Below are positions 13,853 to 25,400 of a DNA stretch of 64,000 nt, in pieces. The translations under genes were made by a program, and so were the position numbers. The notes under the pieces are model-generated. The model saw only the letters and a list, made by a program, of their open reading frames with translations, searched no databases and was not told the origin of the DNA. Position 1 is the stretch's first letter. Each line of letters starts with the position of its first letter. Origin of the DNA: Trileptium ribeirensis (Eukaryota; Nematoda; Enoplea; Enoplida; Thoracostomopsidae); NCBI GenBank assembly GCA_030248225.1, contig JASANE010012817.1, forward strand, positions 1 to 64,000, written 5' to 3'.

Positions 13853-14218
13853 ATGCTAATAGCGAAAAACATGCATAACTCGCAAAGCATACTCGCTGCT
13901 TTTACACAGCGTGACGCCATCATTTTACAAATTGGTGTAACTAGCATGTCACCATCTGTAAATTGGCAACGTAGAATTAAGGTTCTGAAGAATTCGCCTT
14001 CAATCTCTATGCGTCAAGACGACTTTGAAAAACTTTGCGACGCCGCATCGTTGCGTTGGGAAAATATTCTGTTTCAATTATTCACATTTTGCGAGTTTAA
14101 TAGTCTTTCCTTTTCGTGCAAGAAACGCGTCCAGCAATTGCAAACCAAAATTTATTGGGCCATTTTTGGTATTAGACATTTTATGACACCTCGAGCTACA
14201 ATATATTTCAGATGCTGA
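13853..14218 (+). CDS. Hypothetical 121-codon open frame
   Basis: Starts with ATG after a moderately GC-rich leader and runs to a stop just before the MITE at 14221. Codon composition is more protein-like than in surrounding open frames: a mix of charged and hydrophobic residues with four cysteines in the C-terminal half. I recognise no family, signal peptide or membrane segment. It could be a first exon, a small gene, or a gene fragment cut by the neighbouring MITE insertion. It may also be chance. Confidence 0.25.
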   Translation: MLIAKNMHNSQSILAAFTQRDAIILQIGVTSMSPSVNWQRRIKVLKNSPSISMRQDDFEKLCDAASLRWENILFQLFTFCEFNSLSFSCKKRVQQLQTKIYWAIFGIRHFMTPRATIYFRC

Positions 14219-14220
14219 AC

Positions 14221-14520
14221 TTTAAGGCGTGTTCACACGCTCAAACATTTTGCTCAAATTTTTATTAAAATTTGAGCTCAAATTTTGATCAAATTTTGAT
14301 CAAAGTTTGAAAGCATGTTTGTTGCATTTTTGGTAAGTTTGAATGTATGAACACTGTTCAAACTTTTAAAGGATATTCCTGTAGCCAACCACCGACACGA
14401 TTCATTACTTGAAAAAGTTTGAGCTCAAATTTTGTTCTCAAAGTTTGAAATATCGCAATTTTTTCTTAAAAATTACCGTCAAATTTTGATCAAAATTTGA
14501 GCTTGTGAACACGCTTTAAA
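14221..14520. mobile_element. MITE, family B (about 300 bp)
   Basis: The left end TTTAAGGCGTGTTCACACGC is mirrored by a right end reading, in reverse complement, TTTAAAGCGTGTTCACAAGC. The interior is dominated by imperfect inverted CAAATTTTGATCAAA and TTTGAGCTCAAA words, so the element could fold extensively. No coding capacity. A TTAA lies at both ends, which would fit a piggyBac-type TTAA target, but TTAA could equally belong to the inverted repeats. Confidence 0.7.
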
Positions 14521-14778
14521 AATTCGGTCAAAGCATATTTGAGCCAGGTACACAAAATATGCACTATATTCGTACAAAATTTAGATTAACATAATAAATA
14601 TACACAATTAAACAGAATTCTCAAGATAGTATTCCACAACTTACAACCTTTTAGCTAAGCATAAATTATACTTCTGATTGCATTGCACTGATTGCACTTG
14701 CTACTCGATTACATGTTATAATTAAAAAGGCTATATAAAACATTAAAAAAAACGTTATAGAATGCATTTAAAACAATT

Positions 14779-14815
<37 letters not shown>

Positions 14816-16294
14816 AAACCACGTTTCACTATGAGAGGAGAAATTTTCGAGACTGTCCTGAAATATTAACGCAAACACGAGTTGTAATATTTATCAAAGT
14901 CAACCCTTTTTTGCCATAGAAATAAGAAATAAAATATAAATTTACTCAACGCATCAACTATTTTCTTCACTGTATTAAAACCATACCACAACTGTTATAT
15001 ATATTTCTAGGAAATAATAATCAAATGGTTTTTTTGTTGGTGAACTTGTGTTACATTATTATTTTTGATGTACGCTCACCTGATTTAAACTTAATTTAAA
15101 TTTATAAGTACCAATAAAAATAGTATATAACGATTATTTTCCGAAAAAAAAACTATATCAGGTGATTTTAGCCCTTGAAATTCTTGTTTCGGAAGATAAT
15201 TTTTGTATTATCTTTTGGAAACAATTTAAAATTAGAAAAAAATTATTAATGGAAATGATCACATATTGTGAACAAATTATTGTGCATCATTTACAATAAG
15301 AAACGAGTGTAGAATTGTCAAAATAAGTCACAGGTCGGAGCGAGGTCGTCCGACATACCGACATATGCTGAGGCACAACATGGTGGCGTCAATAATTTGG
15401 ATATACCTTTGCGTTTTCGAGAACAGGGATTGAACAAGTCTGCACAGGAATTTCAAGCTATAACATCAGCCCGAATTTTGCTGTTTTATTGCCTGTAACT
15501 TTGTTGCAGATGGATCCATCTGTGAGACATTTCTAGAGCACATGGGACATTAGGTCATATGTGTCCATATGGGGTGAGGAATTTCTCTAATTAGTTATTT
15601 TTAAAACATTTGTTGAAAACATACTTAAACTGCGTTGTCGTTTTTCGTATAGCTGAAAACAAACATAATTTTAAACCTTGTCTATATGTCTGTGTGCATC
15701 CAAAGTAAAATCCAGCGGTTACAACAGTTTTATATTTCCAATGATTGTACGCTTGAAAGGTTTCATTCAGCTGAACTGAAGCTAGATAGTTTTAGCACGG
15801 ATAGTTATATCATTAAGCATCTTATGATGCAATGTCATTGATTTTACTGTGATGGAAGGTTACTTTATAGCTTCTTGATGTGATCGTTCACGGATTAAAT
15901 TAGAAAATAAATTATTTAGTAGAGCACAGTCATAATCTTTTATTTGCGACACCAACCTGGCAAACAGTAAAAGACTCTCAGCTTCAGTCGAAAGCCGATA
16001 AGCTGCTTTTGAACCTATTTTTTATATTTAATCGGGGCTGTAAAGATTTGACAGTAGACATTTGGGCATTAAAATGCTTGATATATCAAAAAGCAATCAC
16101 ATTTAGCTCAGTACATGGCCTGGATGCGGCAGTATAGGCATACATTTCCAATTTATATAAAATTTGCGTTACTTTACTAGCGGCAGCGGGTTATATTTCA
16201 ATAAAATATATACTTAAACTGTTGTACTCATTAAGATTACATTATATTGACATCGTCCAAGTGCGAGCGAATAATACAGGTATTAACAACCCAA
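14521..16294. other. AT-rich non-coding stretch with TA microsatellite
   Basis: No gene is seen. A (TA)n microsatellite occupies about 14777-14815. Other frames are short and lack domains. Confidence 0.5.
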
Positions 16295-16297
16295 TAA

Positions 16298-16734
16298 TGC
16301 GGGATTCACGTTATAATGTCCCCACCACTTGGAACTTATGTACCCCACACAGTGGCAGGCAAACCCTAGACTACAGGGTGTCTTAGACACCCCTGTGTTT
16401 TTAAATAAAGTTTCAAATAAATTTCAAACAAAGCTAGCTAATAGTAGGCTTATTTCAGACGATGTCAATGAACAGTTTTTCGTTTTGCTGAGGGTTTCCG
16501 CCACCTCGTGGGGTTATTTCACATAGGGCCTACAGGATACCCTAGAAACACCGCATTGGCAAGCATAAAACACCGAAACACTACATTGCCAAAATGATGT
16601 ATCGAGGGGTGTGCCCGACACCCTCATATTTTGTTATATGGTGTGGGTGTCACTGTCACCGTCTTTACGGTATGGTCTACGCTACAGGGGGACAAAAGTT
16701 CAACTGTTGGGGACATTATAACGTGAATCCCGCA
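16298..16734. mobile_element. MITE, family A copy 2 (437 bp)
   Basis: Ends TGCGGGATTCACGTTATAAT and its reverse complement; flanked by TAA at 16295-16297 and TAA at 16735-16737. Both ends carry the same change from CGT to GAT relative to copies 1, 3 and 4 (GCGGGATTC rather than GCGGCGTTC), so this is a subfamily variant with matched termini. Internal motifs such as GGGTGTCTTAGACACCC are shared. The 65-codon frame inside it is not a gene. Confidence 0.87.
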
Positions 16735-16737
16735 TAA

Positions 16738-18530
16738 GCTGTAGCAGTAATATATAAACGAATTTTGAATCTTACGAAGTCACGGAAACACTGCTTCTAT
16801 GCATATTGCCAAGTGTCTGATAAGCAAAATTGTTCCGCAGAATCGATGTACCTGCAAATGCAAAATATGGTATGTCTTTAATACCTTCAAATAAAAAAGT
16901 GGGAGACCTAGGTGTACTGCTGTAATAACTTTTCATCAACCCATTTATAAATCGTTCAAATGAGATTTATTATAACATAAAATGTCCATCATCACAAAAT
17001 ATTCGGATATTAAATTAGAATTCTTTATGCAAAATCATTAAGTATACAAATTGGAAGTGCAAATTATAGCGTACTAAGTTGTACCTATGATAAATTCTAG
17101 TTCAGGATCCATGTCCCATTTAAATGAAGGTTTCATTTTAATTCTTGCATAAATTTTGTACAATGAGTATGCGTAATATATTTCAAGTCTTTTGGTGCTA
17201 TTTTTGTCAAAAAAAAATTAAAAAAACGGGCAGCTGGCATCTTAAAGGAGAGGATATACACTTATATTAAAGGTAGTGAGTTATGGCTACTGCATTCTTC
17301 TAAGATAAGTGAGTGATGCATCAATATGCAACAATTACAGAGGCATATTGCTTCTATAGACTGCACGGCAGCCCTAGAAGTGGTCATCCACAATAGATTA
17401 AAAAGGCAGCTGACAGATCACATTTGGATTTTAAAATAGTGCCAACTATCGACATGCATTTCAAACTAGGACTATTTTATTTCCACAGCTGTAAACTTAG
17501 AAAACGATTCAAGGGTTTGACTTAAATGTTTCTGTTTTGTGTGTTTAGAGCATGGCGTGTTCATGCATATGTATTTGTCTCTTACGCAGATGTGGCGATC
17601 CCTAAAAATAGCGATGGGGATGAGCATTATTTTTCTTTAGTTCTTATCTCCGAATCTTGATTTCTGGGGGGCATGCAACCTCTCACCCCCCCCCCCCGAA
17701 ATCGGCGCCCATCCTCTTACGCCACTCTCGCAAGAGTCCCTGTTAACCTTACCTAAATCATCCAAAACGGCTATTGATGATATATTAACATATACGATAC
17801 ATAATTTAACTAAATAAAGCAGGTGGATATATTTGGCTGAAAACTCACAAGGGATGTGACAGTTGAAGTAGAATACATAACTACATTACTTTAATGATAT
17901 TTTTGAGGAGTAACGGGATCAAAACACATTTTTTGGCTGAATTCTCATTAAAACTTCGATTTTTTATGCGTAAAGTTCTGTGAGTTAACCAATTTATTTC
18001 GAAATTACACAACGCATGCCACATGGGATACAACTACAACTGGAAATATTTCCACATTACCTATTTCGGAGGCGTTATGGGATTAAAAGCAATAGGTTGG
18101 ACCAAAAATTCAATGTTTTGCTGTTGTCATGTCTGTGTCTAACTATTCACAGGCTCCAGAAACTGGGTACTTCGCGGGGACCGTTGGATTTCCACTGTTT
18201 AAGAAACCTTTTAAGACATGTCCCATACAAAATGTTTAGTTATTCTATTATAAAATGTTTGTATAACTGATTATGCAGTTTCATAGAGGTCGGTAATCTT
18301 GAGTTGAACCATTTCAAAAAATTTATTTTATATTTCAAAATTACCACAGCAAAATTATTTAGTGCTGACTTATTCTTATGGCCTGGAAGTTGTCGCATTT
18401 TAACTTTAGCCTGGTACGAAATAGGCACCCCTCGTTCCTGCCCCTCTTGCAAAATTTCGAAAAATATATTTGTAATTCCAATTAAAAGAAAAAATTTCCA
18501 ATTTAGATTAAACAAGGCAAAGGTGAAATT
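16738..18530. other. AT-rich non-coding stretch
   Basis: No gene is supported. A short poly-C run lies near 17684-17697. The 84- to 114-codon frames around 18016-18600 overlap on both strands and show no family resemblance. Confidence 0.45.
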
Positions 18531-18617
18531 TAAAATATATATGCTCCGGCTAAAATATATATATGCTCCTGCTAATATATACATATGCTCCTACTAGAAT
18601 ATATATATGCTCCTGCT
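18531..18617 (+). repeat. Short minisatellite, about 26-bp unit, about 4 copies
   Basis: The unit ATATATATGCTCCTGCTAAA is repeated about four times with small differences (GCTCCGGC, GCTCCTGC, GCTCCTAC, GCTCCTGC). No coding meaning is evident. Confidence 0.8.
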
Positions 18618-18792
18618 CTTTTATCACCTTACTTGATTATTTAAAATATTTTTAATTTATGTACGCATAATCGATCAAAAATTCAAAGAAATGTATAAAA
18701 AGAGTTAACGGTTGTTATTACTTAGGGTAAACTCCTCGCTAAATAAACGCAGTTTAGTATGTATCATAGCATAATATCAAAATGGAATTGCT

Positions 18793-19195
18793 TATAGGTG
18801 TCGATATGGGGCATGGTGTTAGGGTTACCGCTCCTAATCGTAACACCCCAAGTCAAATATACCTTTCTGAAAGCTCCAAATCTCTAAGGGTAGGACCCCT
18901 GTAGCCAAATATCCAAAGTCCCTGAAGGCTTTGCATTCTACCTCCACTCCAAGTATCCACCCCCGCCCATGCCGAATGCTTTAGAAAAACAGTAAAAATA
19001 CGTAACAACAGGTGAAAATTAGCAAAAATTGAGGTAAAATTCTCAAAAAAATTATGGGAAATTAACAAAAATTTACTACAAATTGGCAAAACTGGGCAAA
19101 ATTTTTGCAAAATTCTGAAAAATTTTAGTTCCAAAAAATTTCAATATTTAAATCCTACGCACCCCTCCCCCGCACCCCGAGGACCACTCATAAGC
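18793..19195 (+). repeat. Dispersed AAAATT-GCAAAAATT family, copy
   Basis: Starts ATAGGTGTCGATATGGGG and continues with AGGGTTACCGCTCCTAA. A CC-rich segment follows, then a quasi-periodic block of GGTGAAAATTAGCAAAAATT-type words at about 19010-19140, and a GC-rich end. It is one of the clearer copies and defines the 5' motif shared with 24.52 and 53.88 kb. Confidence 0.65.
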
Positions 19196-21396
19196 GTTGG
19201 ACACACATGAATTAGATGCTTCCATTTCACCTAAAATATACTGTGTGTTCGTTCATATCTGAAGCCACTTATTTCATGCGGTTCTATGTTAAGTTGTCGT
19301 GAGCAGTTTTGCACATTGTTCTACTTCTGCGAGTTTTGTCTTACTGTTTTCTTACTAAATGTTTTGTTTCGCCGGTATGACTAGTGTGCTAAGCTTTTGA
19401 GCCAGGTCTCATCGAAACATCCAGCTGCGAATTCAAAAACATATAATGTGTTCGTAAACTATTCTTGCAAGTACGTCGCCATTTTTAGATGTCTAAGTGC
19501 TCATAGCTCAAACTCCAAGGCCACGTAGCTTTCTAGGATTTGTTTTACTTTAATAAATGTTTTGCTGTGTTCATTTTGCAAGTTTTATGCCACATATTAG
19601 ATTGTCTTTCGAAGATGTTTCGCTTAATATGTCATGTTTTTAGAACTGGCAACGACGGTTTTTTCGCTATAAGTGTTGTTCCCGCTGGTAAATGCACACG
19701 AGGGCGTAGATGATAAATGAGACCGCTAGCTGATCGGGTTTTGTGACGCTGTGCCGCTTAGGAAGGTATGTAGTAGGCTAAGAACCAAATAACTTGTTTT
19801 GTGCATGATGAGTCGAAACATTTCGCTTGATAAAGAATAAAGAATAGGCACGATCGTGTTCGTGGAAACTGAAAGTGCCGAAGCTGCAACCCAAAATACG
19901 GTTGGTATCAGGTTTTTTGTGCCATCTAGAACGCAACTGCGAATAACAGTCGTGGTTGGCAATGACCACGTCAGCACGCACGCCATGTTTTCATTATATA
20001 GCGCAAAGGCAAAATAATATTTCTATTCCAATATTTATAGGAGAAGGTTCGTGCTTGTTTCAGAATGTTTTTTTGTTTCGTTTTAACATATATATTCCAT
20101 CAGTTCATTTATTTGTTTATATATTTATTTGTACGAATTTTTCGGTTAAGTTAGTTTTGGAAATATATTTGCCTTTTTAAAGATTGTAAGTTTGAATTGT
20201 ATGTCGTAAAGTTGTCAGTGGAGACTAAAAACGATGTCTTATCCGTAGTAGTATTTCGAAATAGCTAAGGTCACCTCAACTACATTACGTATTTGTACTA
20301 GCTCTTTCTGAGGCGATATAGAAACTTCAATATACTGTATATATACTAGTTTTTAATTACGTAAATTGTCCGAAAACGGTCAAGGCGTTATTTCGATTGT
20401 AACAAGCACCCGAAATAATATGTGTCAAATTTATTACCACGTAGGTAGTACGGCGTTGTATCATTTAAGATTACATAGCTAGTGCAAATAATTCACGATG
20501 TAGTTTTTATTCGTCATAACTCAGTAATGAATGGTCAGATCTGCTTAACTCAGCAATGAATGGCTCAAAATTTTTACTCTTGATGTGATCCAATGATTTC
20601 AGTGTAGTCACCAACCTTTTAATCTACACTTAATCTTATTTCTACTGTAAATTATTCTTTTCGACCATTTTGCGTTATTCAAGCTTTATATTATTTGCAG
20701 CAAGAGCATGTGTGCAACCGATAAACCAATTTTACTGAAGCGACCTTAAGTACAATGCTACCTAGGTTATTCATGTTCGCGACCCTACATTTGACAGCAC
20801 GAGCTGCTGTTCGTGAACATGAACTGTTGAATCATTAGAAATTCAGATCTGTTAACAGTTCGATTCAGGAATTTCGTTACCACGTGTACCAAATTAGCGC
20901 TAAGGCGAAATGTTTAATTTGTGATATCATCAGAAACTTGAGAACATTGTCTAGTGTCATTTTCAATATTTTGCCAATGGTCCCGGTCTTCTAGTTTTAA
21001 GGCAAAGGTGAACTTGAACGAATTTCAACTCATTTCCGGTAACTCACGTATCGTTTACCAGAGCTGATATTAAATTTCTACTCATGCTATAGTTGTCGGA
21101 TACTGCTAGTACCTTTCACTAAAATCCATCAATAAATTAATATACATCCGTGATACCATGCGCTGAAACCTGTAATAACCGGGTTGCAGAACACAGCTGA
21201 GCTCTAAAGTTCGAGCTTTAGGCACATATTTGAAAAGTGATCCTGTTTGATATTTTTGAGATACTGAACCTGTCTCAAGGTTCCAAATAGAAGCCGACAA
21301 GGTGTATAGCGATGACCTTTGTTATTCCTTAAAATAAATTAGAAGTTAAGAACCAGCAGCTAAGATTGTGTTTTCATCAATTATTCCTGCTGGAAA
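19196..21396. other. Non-coding stretch
   Basis: No gene is recognised. Overlapping minus-strand frames near 19726-19986 (67 and 86 codons) have no domain I can name. The remainder is AT-rich, with a short imperfect duplication of CTCAGTAATGAATGG near 20518-20565. Confidence 0.45.
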
Positions 21397-21399
21397 TAA

Positions 21400-21860
21400 T
21401 GCGGCGTTCACGTTATAATGTCCCTTACGTTGGAACCTATGTACACCACACAGTGTGAGGCACACTGAAGACAACATGGTCTTAGACATCCCATGATCTG
21501 TATAAATTTTTTCAAAGGTAGCCAGCTAGGTATATTGCCACATCTTGATAATGTGAAGCATATTGTGTCTTCTTGCAGTTTTATTGACAGTGTGTGACAT
21601 TTCATCAACGTTCATATTGCCTAGATACAAATATCGCGAATTTAAGAAAAAAGTACACAGCACAGTTGATTAATAAAACGCATTAGCTAGAGAGGGTGTA
21701 CGTTATAGTTAATTCGCGTCAAATTTGTAGCTAAACCGTCTCAAACCCTCACTATTGAGTTACAGTATAGGTGTCACCCAGACTATCTATACGGTATGGT
21801 CGCGACTACAGGGAGACGAAATGTTCTAAACAGTGGCGACATTATAACGTGAACGCCGCA
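21400..21860. mobile_element. MITE, family A copy 3 (461 bp)
   Basis: Starts TGCGGCGTTCACGTTATAAT and ends with its reverse complement. Flanks are TAA (21397-21399) and CAA (21861-21863), so the 3-bp target duplication has probably decayed by one base. Internal similarity to copies 1 and 4 is lower, suggesting an older insertion. The minus-strand 66-codon frame inside is not a gene. Confidence 0.83.
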
Positions 21861-21863
21861 CAA

Positions 21864-24515
21864 CACATAATTAAAATAAAGTAATCCATATATTGAAAGT
21901 TGCTTACTACTCATTTTTTTCGAGCCCATGACAGACAACATCCGTATAATTTTGACATTATTGTATTCTTAGCCAATCTTAGCACTCAATTATTAGACAG
22001 TATGTTAAGAAATATCTGTGCTATTCACAGGAATTAAAATAGTTACCACAACCTTTGTGGCTGCTGAATATAATAGCCTTCGATCAAAAAGCAACCACAT
22101 TGCAAATGACTACAGTGCTCCAATTCACGCAAATGAATTCTAAATTTAAGTACTTTTGTAAGAATATATGCATAAACAGACTCGATCATATAGAAGCCTT
22201 AGTACCATGATATAAATGTACCCAGCTGTGCATACGATAATACAGGGTATTTCGTGGCGTTAGCCATATAATTTCGTGGTTAATTATGCATTGAGCGACA
22301 CATTTTTCTTTTGCGGCGGTAGTTGAGAGTTCGACAGTTCCTGACGCTATGCATGTGAAATTAGTACAATTCCACGAAACAAAAATAGTTATAAAAATTG
22401 TATACCTTTCCTGCCAGCTAAATCAGATCATCTTTAGTTGTTATTGCCCAACCAATATCGTAAATTATTAAAAAATGTTAACATTTGGTGATTTTCGAAC
22501 TTTCCTGCTGAAGGGATGGATGGCCTGTTCAGCAAATACATCTCTAAATTGTTATAATGTTCGTAGAAAGTCACATAAAAATCTACTAACTCTGTTTCCA
22601 TTTGGTCTATTTTAGTAAATGTCGAACAAAGTGCATTCAATTTTATACAATATGTTTGTCTTTCACTTGAGTAAAAAATTTATCGACCAATAGCCTAAAT
22701 TTTGAATATCGCTAATACATTCAGCAGGGCTGAGATTTTGGTGTCTGAGTATTTTAAAGGTTCCCTAAACACCATACCACAAGTATGCTACAGTAATGGC
22801 TAACAAACAGCGATATTTAAAAAAATTGCTGGCATTGTACTCAAAGTTTGGTTAAATCCTTCTAACTTAAGTGTGATTGTTACGTAGACTAATGCACTTT
22901 GAGCAAACAGTTGACCAAAGCCTGAACCAAATCGGGATCTCTTGGCTATTTTACTGGCCACTTTACCCCTTCGTAGCAGCCAGTAGAATCTTAATGCTCA
23001 TAAGAAAGACAGCAAATAATGACACACTTATACATACGGTATTGCACTCAGATAATTATTGTACAGTTTCTATAATCGTTCGGGGATATTTAATGCAACA
23101 CAGCTATTGTTTCAGCGATCTTTTCCAATGTCATTTCGGAGCTTAAAGATGATAGGAGACGGCGTAGAAGCAAATGACCGTCTCATCTTCAACGATCACT
23201 TTTAGTTCATTATCAACTCATTGTTCTACCAGCAAGTCGGCTATATCAGCGCCTAATTGTAGGGCCTTTATCTGTTAGTTTAGTTTGAATTTTTGAAGTC
23301 ACTCACATAAAAACAGCTTTATATTTTGGTAAACAAAGACAGCTTTATTTTTCGCTTGCTTAATATCGTGACATTTTGAGTTTAATCACAACCAAACAAC
23401 TTGTTGTAATCAGCATAAAATGAGCCATTAAATGACGTCCAGCACAACAAATGAATCACAAGGATGGATTTTGTAATTTGGCTGACAGACCAAAACAGAG
23501 CGATTTTTTTGGTGTTTTGAGACTTGGTTCAAATTTATTAGGCAAGCATTTGGATTATTTTTATATTTATCTCGTTGCATTTGAAGTCTAGTTTTTAAAT
23601 ATAATATATCAGCTGTCAAACCATGTTGAAACAGGAAGGAACTGCTACATATTTTTTGGTTTTATGTTCAACAGCCAGTTCAAAGTTGTATGTTCAATAG
23701 TTAATTCTCAAAACAGCCAATAGCGATCTTACAGTCCCATAGTTGGCCATTCAGTTCAGTTGTAGTTCAACTAATTTTTAGTCCATTATTTTCGCTATTT
23801 TCGAAGCTGTCGGGTTACGGAGTACAGACACACATCATTCTCGAACAGCGATCGCCTATATGTTTTATGGAATTTTGTATATATTGTGTGACCTATTACA
23901 CTTGCGTTCAAATATAAGAGACATCACTTTTCTTATCGCATTAGAATTTTGTTAAAATCTAACTTCCCGAATATGAGTAATGAGTTATATACACCAAGAG
24001 GTAGAAAAAATAATTTTCAATCAATCAAACAGGTATGATAAACAATAAGCAGGATATATAAAGTCCAAATGATACAGTAAAGTGGAGTATCAGAAATATA
24101 AGAAGCCCCTTATACAAGTGATCAACTATTTCTACTGAAGAACGAAGAAAAAGATCTATTTCAACGCTGTTTAAAATTTCTTTAAATTTATCTGAACTAC
24201 ACGAACACTTTCACGATTTCTCAACTCCTAGCGCTCTGAGTGATTAGTCCGATAGCTACATTTCAACAATTTTTACACTTATCAGTCGAAACCTAAGCCT
24301 TTTGACTAACTTGTGTTGATAGTTGTAACTTTTAACCATTCTGTTGTTTTATAGTTAAGGCAGCGATGAAAACCTTTTGGCGGACGAAAAACCGAACATC
24401 TTTATTGGTGTTGAAGCACAATAAGTTCTCTAAATATACATGGATGCAATATCAATATATATCTGTATACTTCAACGTGATATCAGCTGGGTTTCTATAT
24501 ATCTAAAACATAAGA
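21864..24515. other. AT-rich non-coding stretch
   Basis: No gene is supported. The best plus-strand frame (22877-23146, 89 codons) and minus-strand frames at 22434-22640 and 23428-23619 lack recognisable domains. Confidence 0.45.
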
Positions 24516-24516
24516 A

Positions 24517-24800
24517 TCGATATGGCGGTACAGGGTTACCGCTCAAAGGTTGAAATCTTTAATCTACTCTCCCTGAAGGATCTGCACCCGTGCTCCGGTG
24601 CGCGGAAAATTTTACAAAAAATCTAGGGTGAAAACTAGCTAAATTTGAGTAAAATTAGCCAAAAAAAGGGGAACTAAAATATATTTACAAGCTGGCAAAA
24701 ATTGAGGTAAATTTCAGCAAAGTGGGATCAATTTTGCGTTCCTAGCAAATTCAAAAAAATTACACCTCTCCAGGGGACAATCCCCCAACGACAACTTGCC
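24517..24800 (+). repeat. Dispersed AAAATT-GCAAAAATT family, copy
   Basis: Opens CGATATGGCGGTACAGGGTTACCGCTC, matching the 5' motif at 18.8 kb. It continues through a GC-rich segment to CTGGCAAAAATTGAGGTAAA-type words and ends in a CC-rich segment near CTCTCCAGGGG. No protein is encoded. Confidence 0.6.
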
Positions 24801-25394
24801 GCACTAAGCCGACGCAACCTCGATTATGGTTTTGGGCCCAGCCGTGAAATCAGTCAGCCGGTACTTAACGGCTCCAATAATCCTCGGTGTCTGTTTAAAA
24901 ATTTTCAAGGGCGTAGGCCTACGGCTAACAGCCGGCCGTTAGCAATTTACCTTCAGTCGTTAACGGTCGTGAAGGTCCTTGGCCCGCACTTATGGGCCGT
25001 TGATCGGCCGGCTATATTCTATGCGTATACTGTTGTATGCCAAGTGAATTAAATGAGACCATCAGAACATTTTGACGACCGGCGGACGACCGTTTAAGAA
25101 ATTTCGTGGCCATCTGCGGCATTTCACTTCAAAATCAGCCGATGCCCAACACTGAACCCGAGTATTTTTGGGGGGAGTAACCTCCCCAATTTTCTGCAGG
25201 GGTCATAGAGTAATGGATAAAACTCGTTCCTACCCCTCAGTTTTTGTGGGGGCGTTCATTACACGCTCCCCAATTCCTGGCTGGCCGAGGCAAAATCTTA
25301 TGCCTTAAACCGATATGGCTAGACTATTTTTTGTCGGTATGAAACGTGGAAATGGGTCACATCTCGCATCATACTGATACTGTTGACGTAATGA
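24801..25394. other. GC-richer repeat-like stretch
   Basis: Contains many GGCCG/CGGCC words and short palindromes. Near 25143-25157 is TGCCCAACACTG; its reverse complement, CAGTGTTGGGCA, resembles the end of hAT-type elements. I could not find a matching left end, so this is only a possible transposon remnant. Confidence 0.3.
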
Positions 25395-25400
25395 TGTCGA

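Noticed and set aside
19726..19986. Minus-strand proteins of 67-86 codons
   Set aside because: Two overlapping frames cover the same bases, neither has a recognisable domain, and composition is ordinary.
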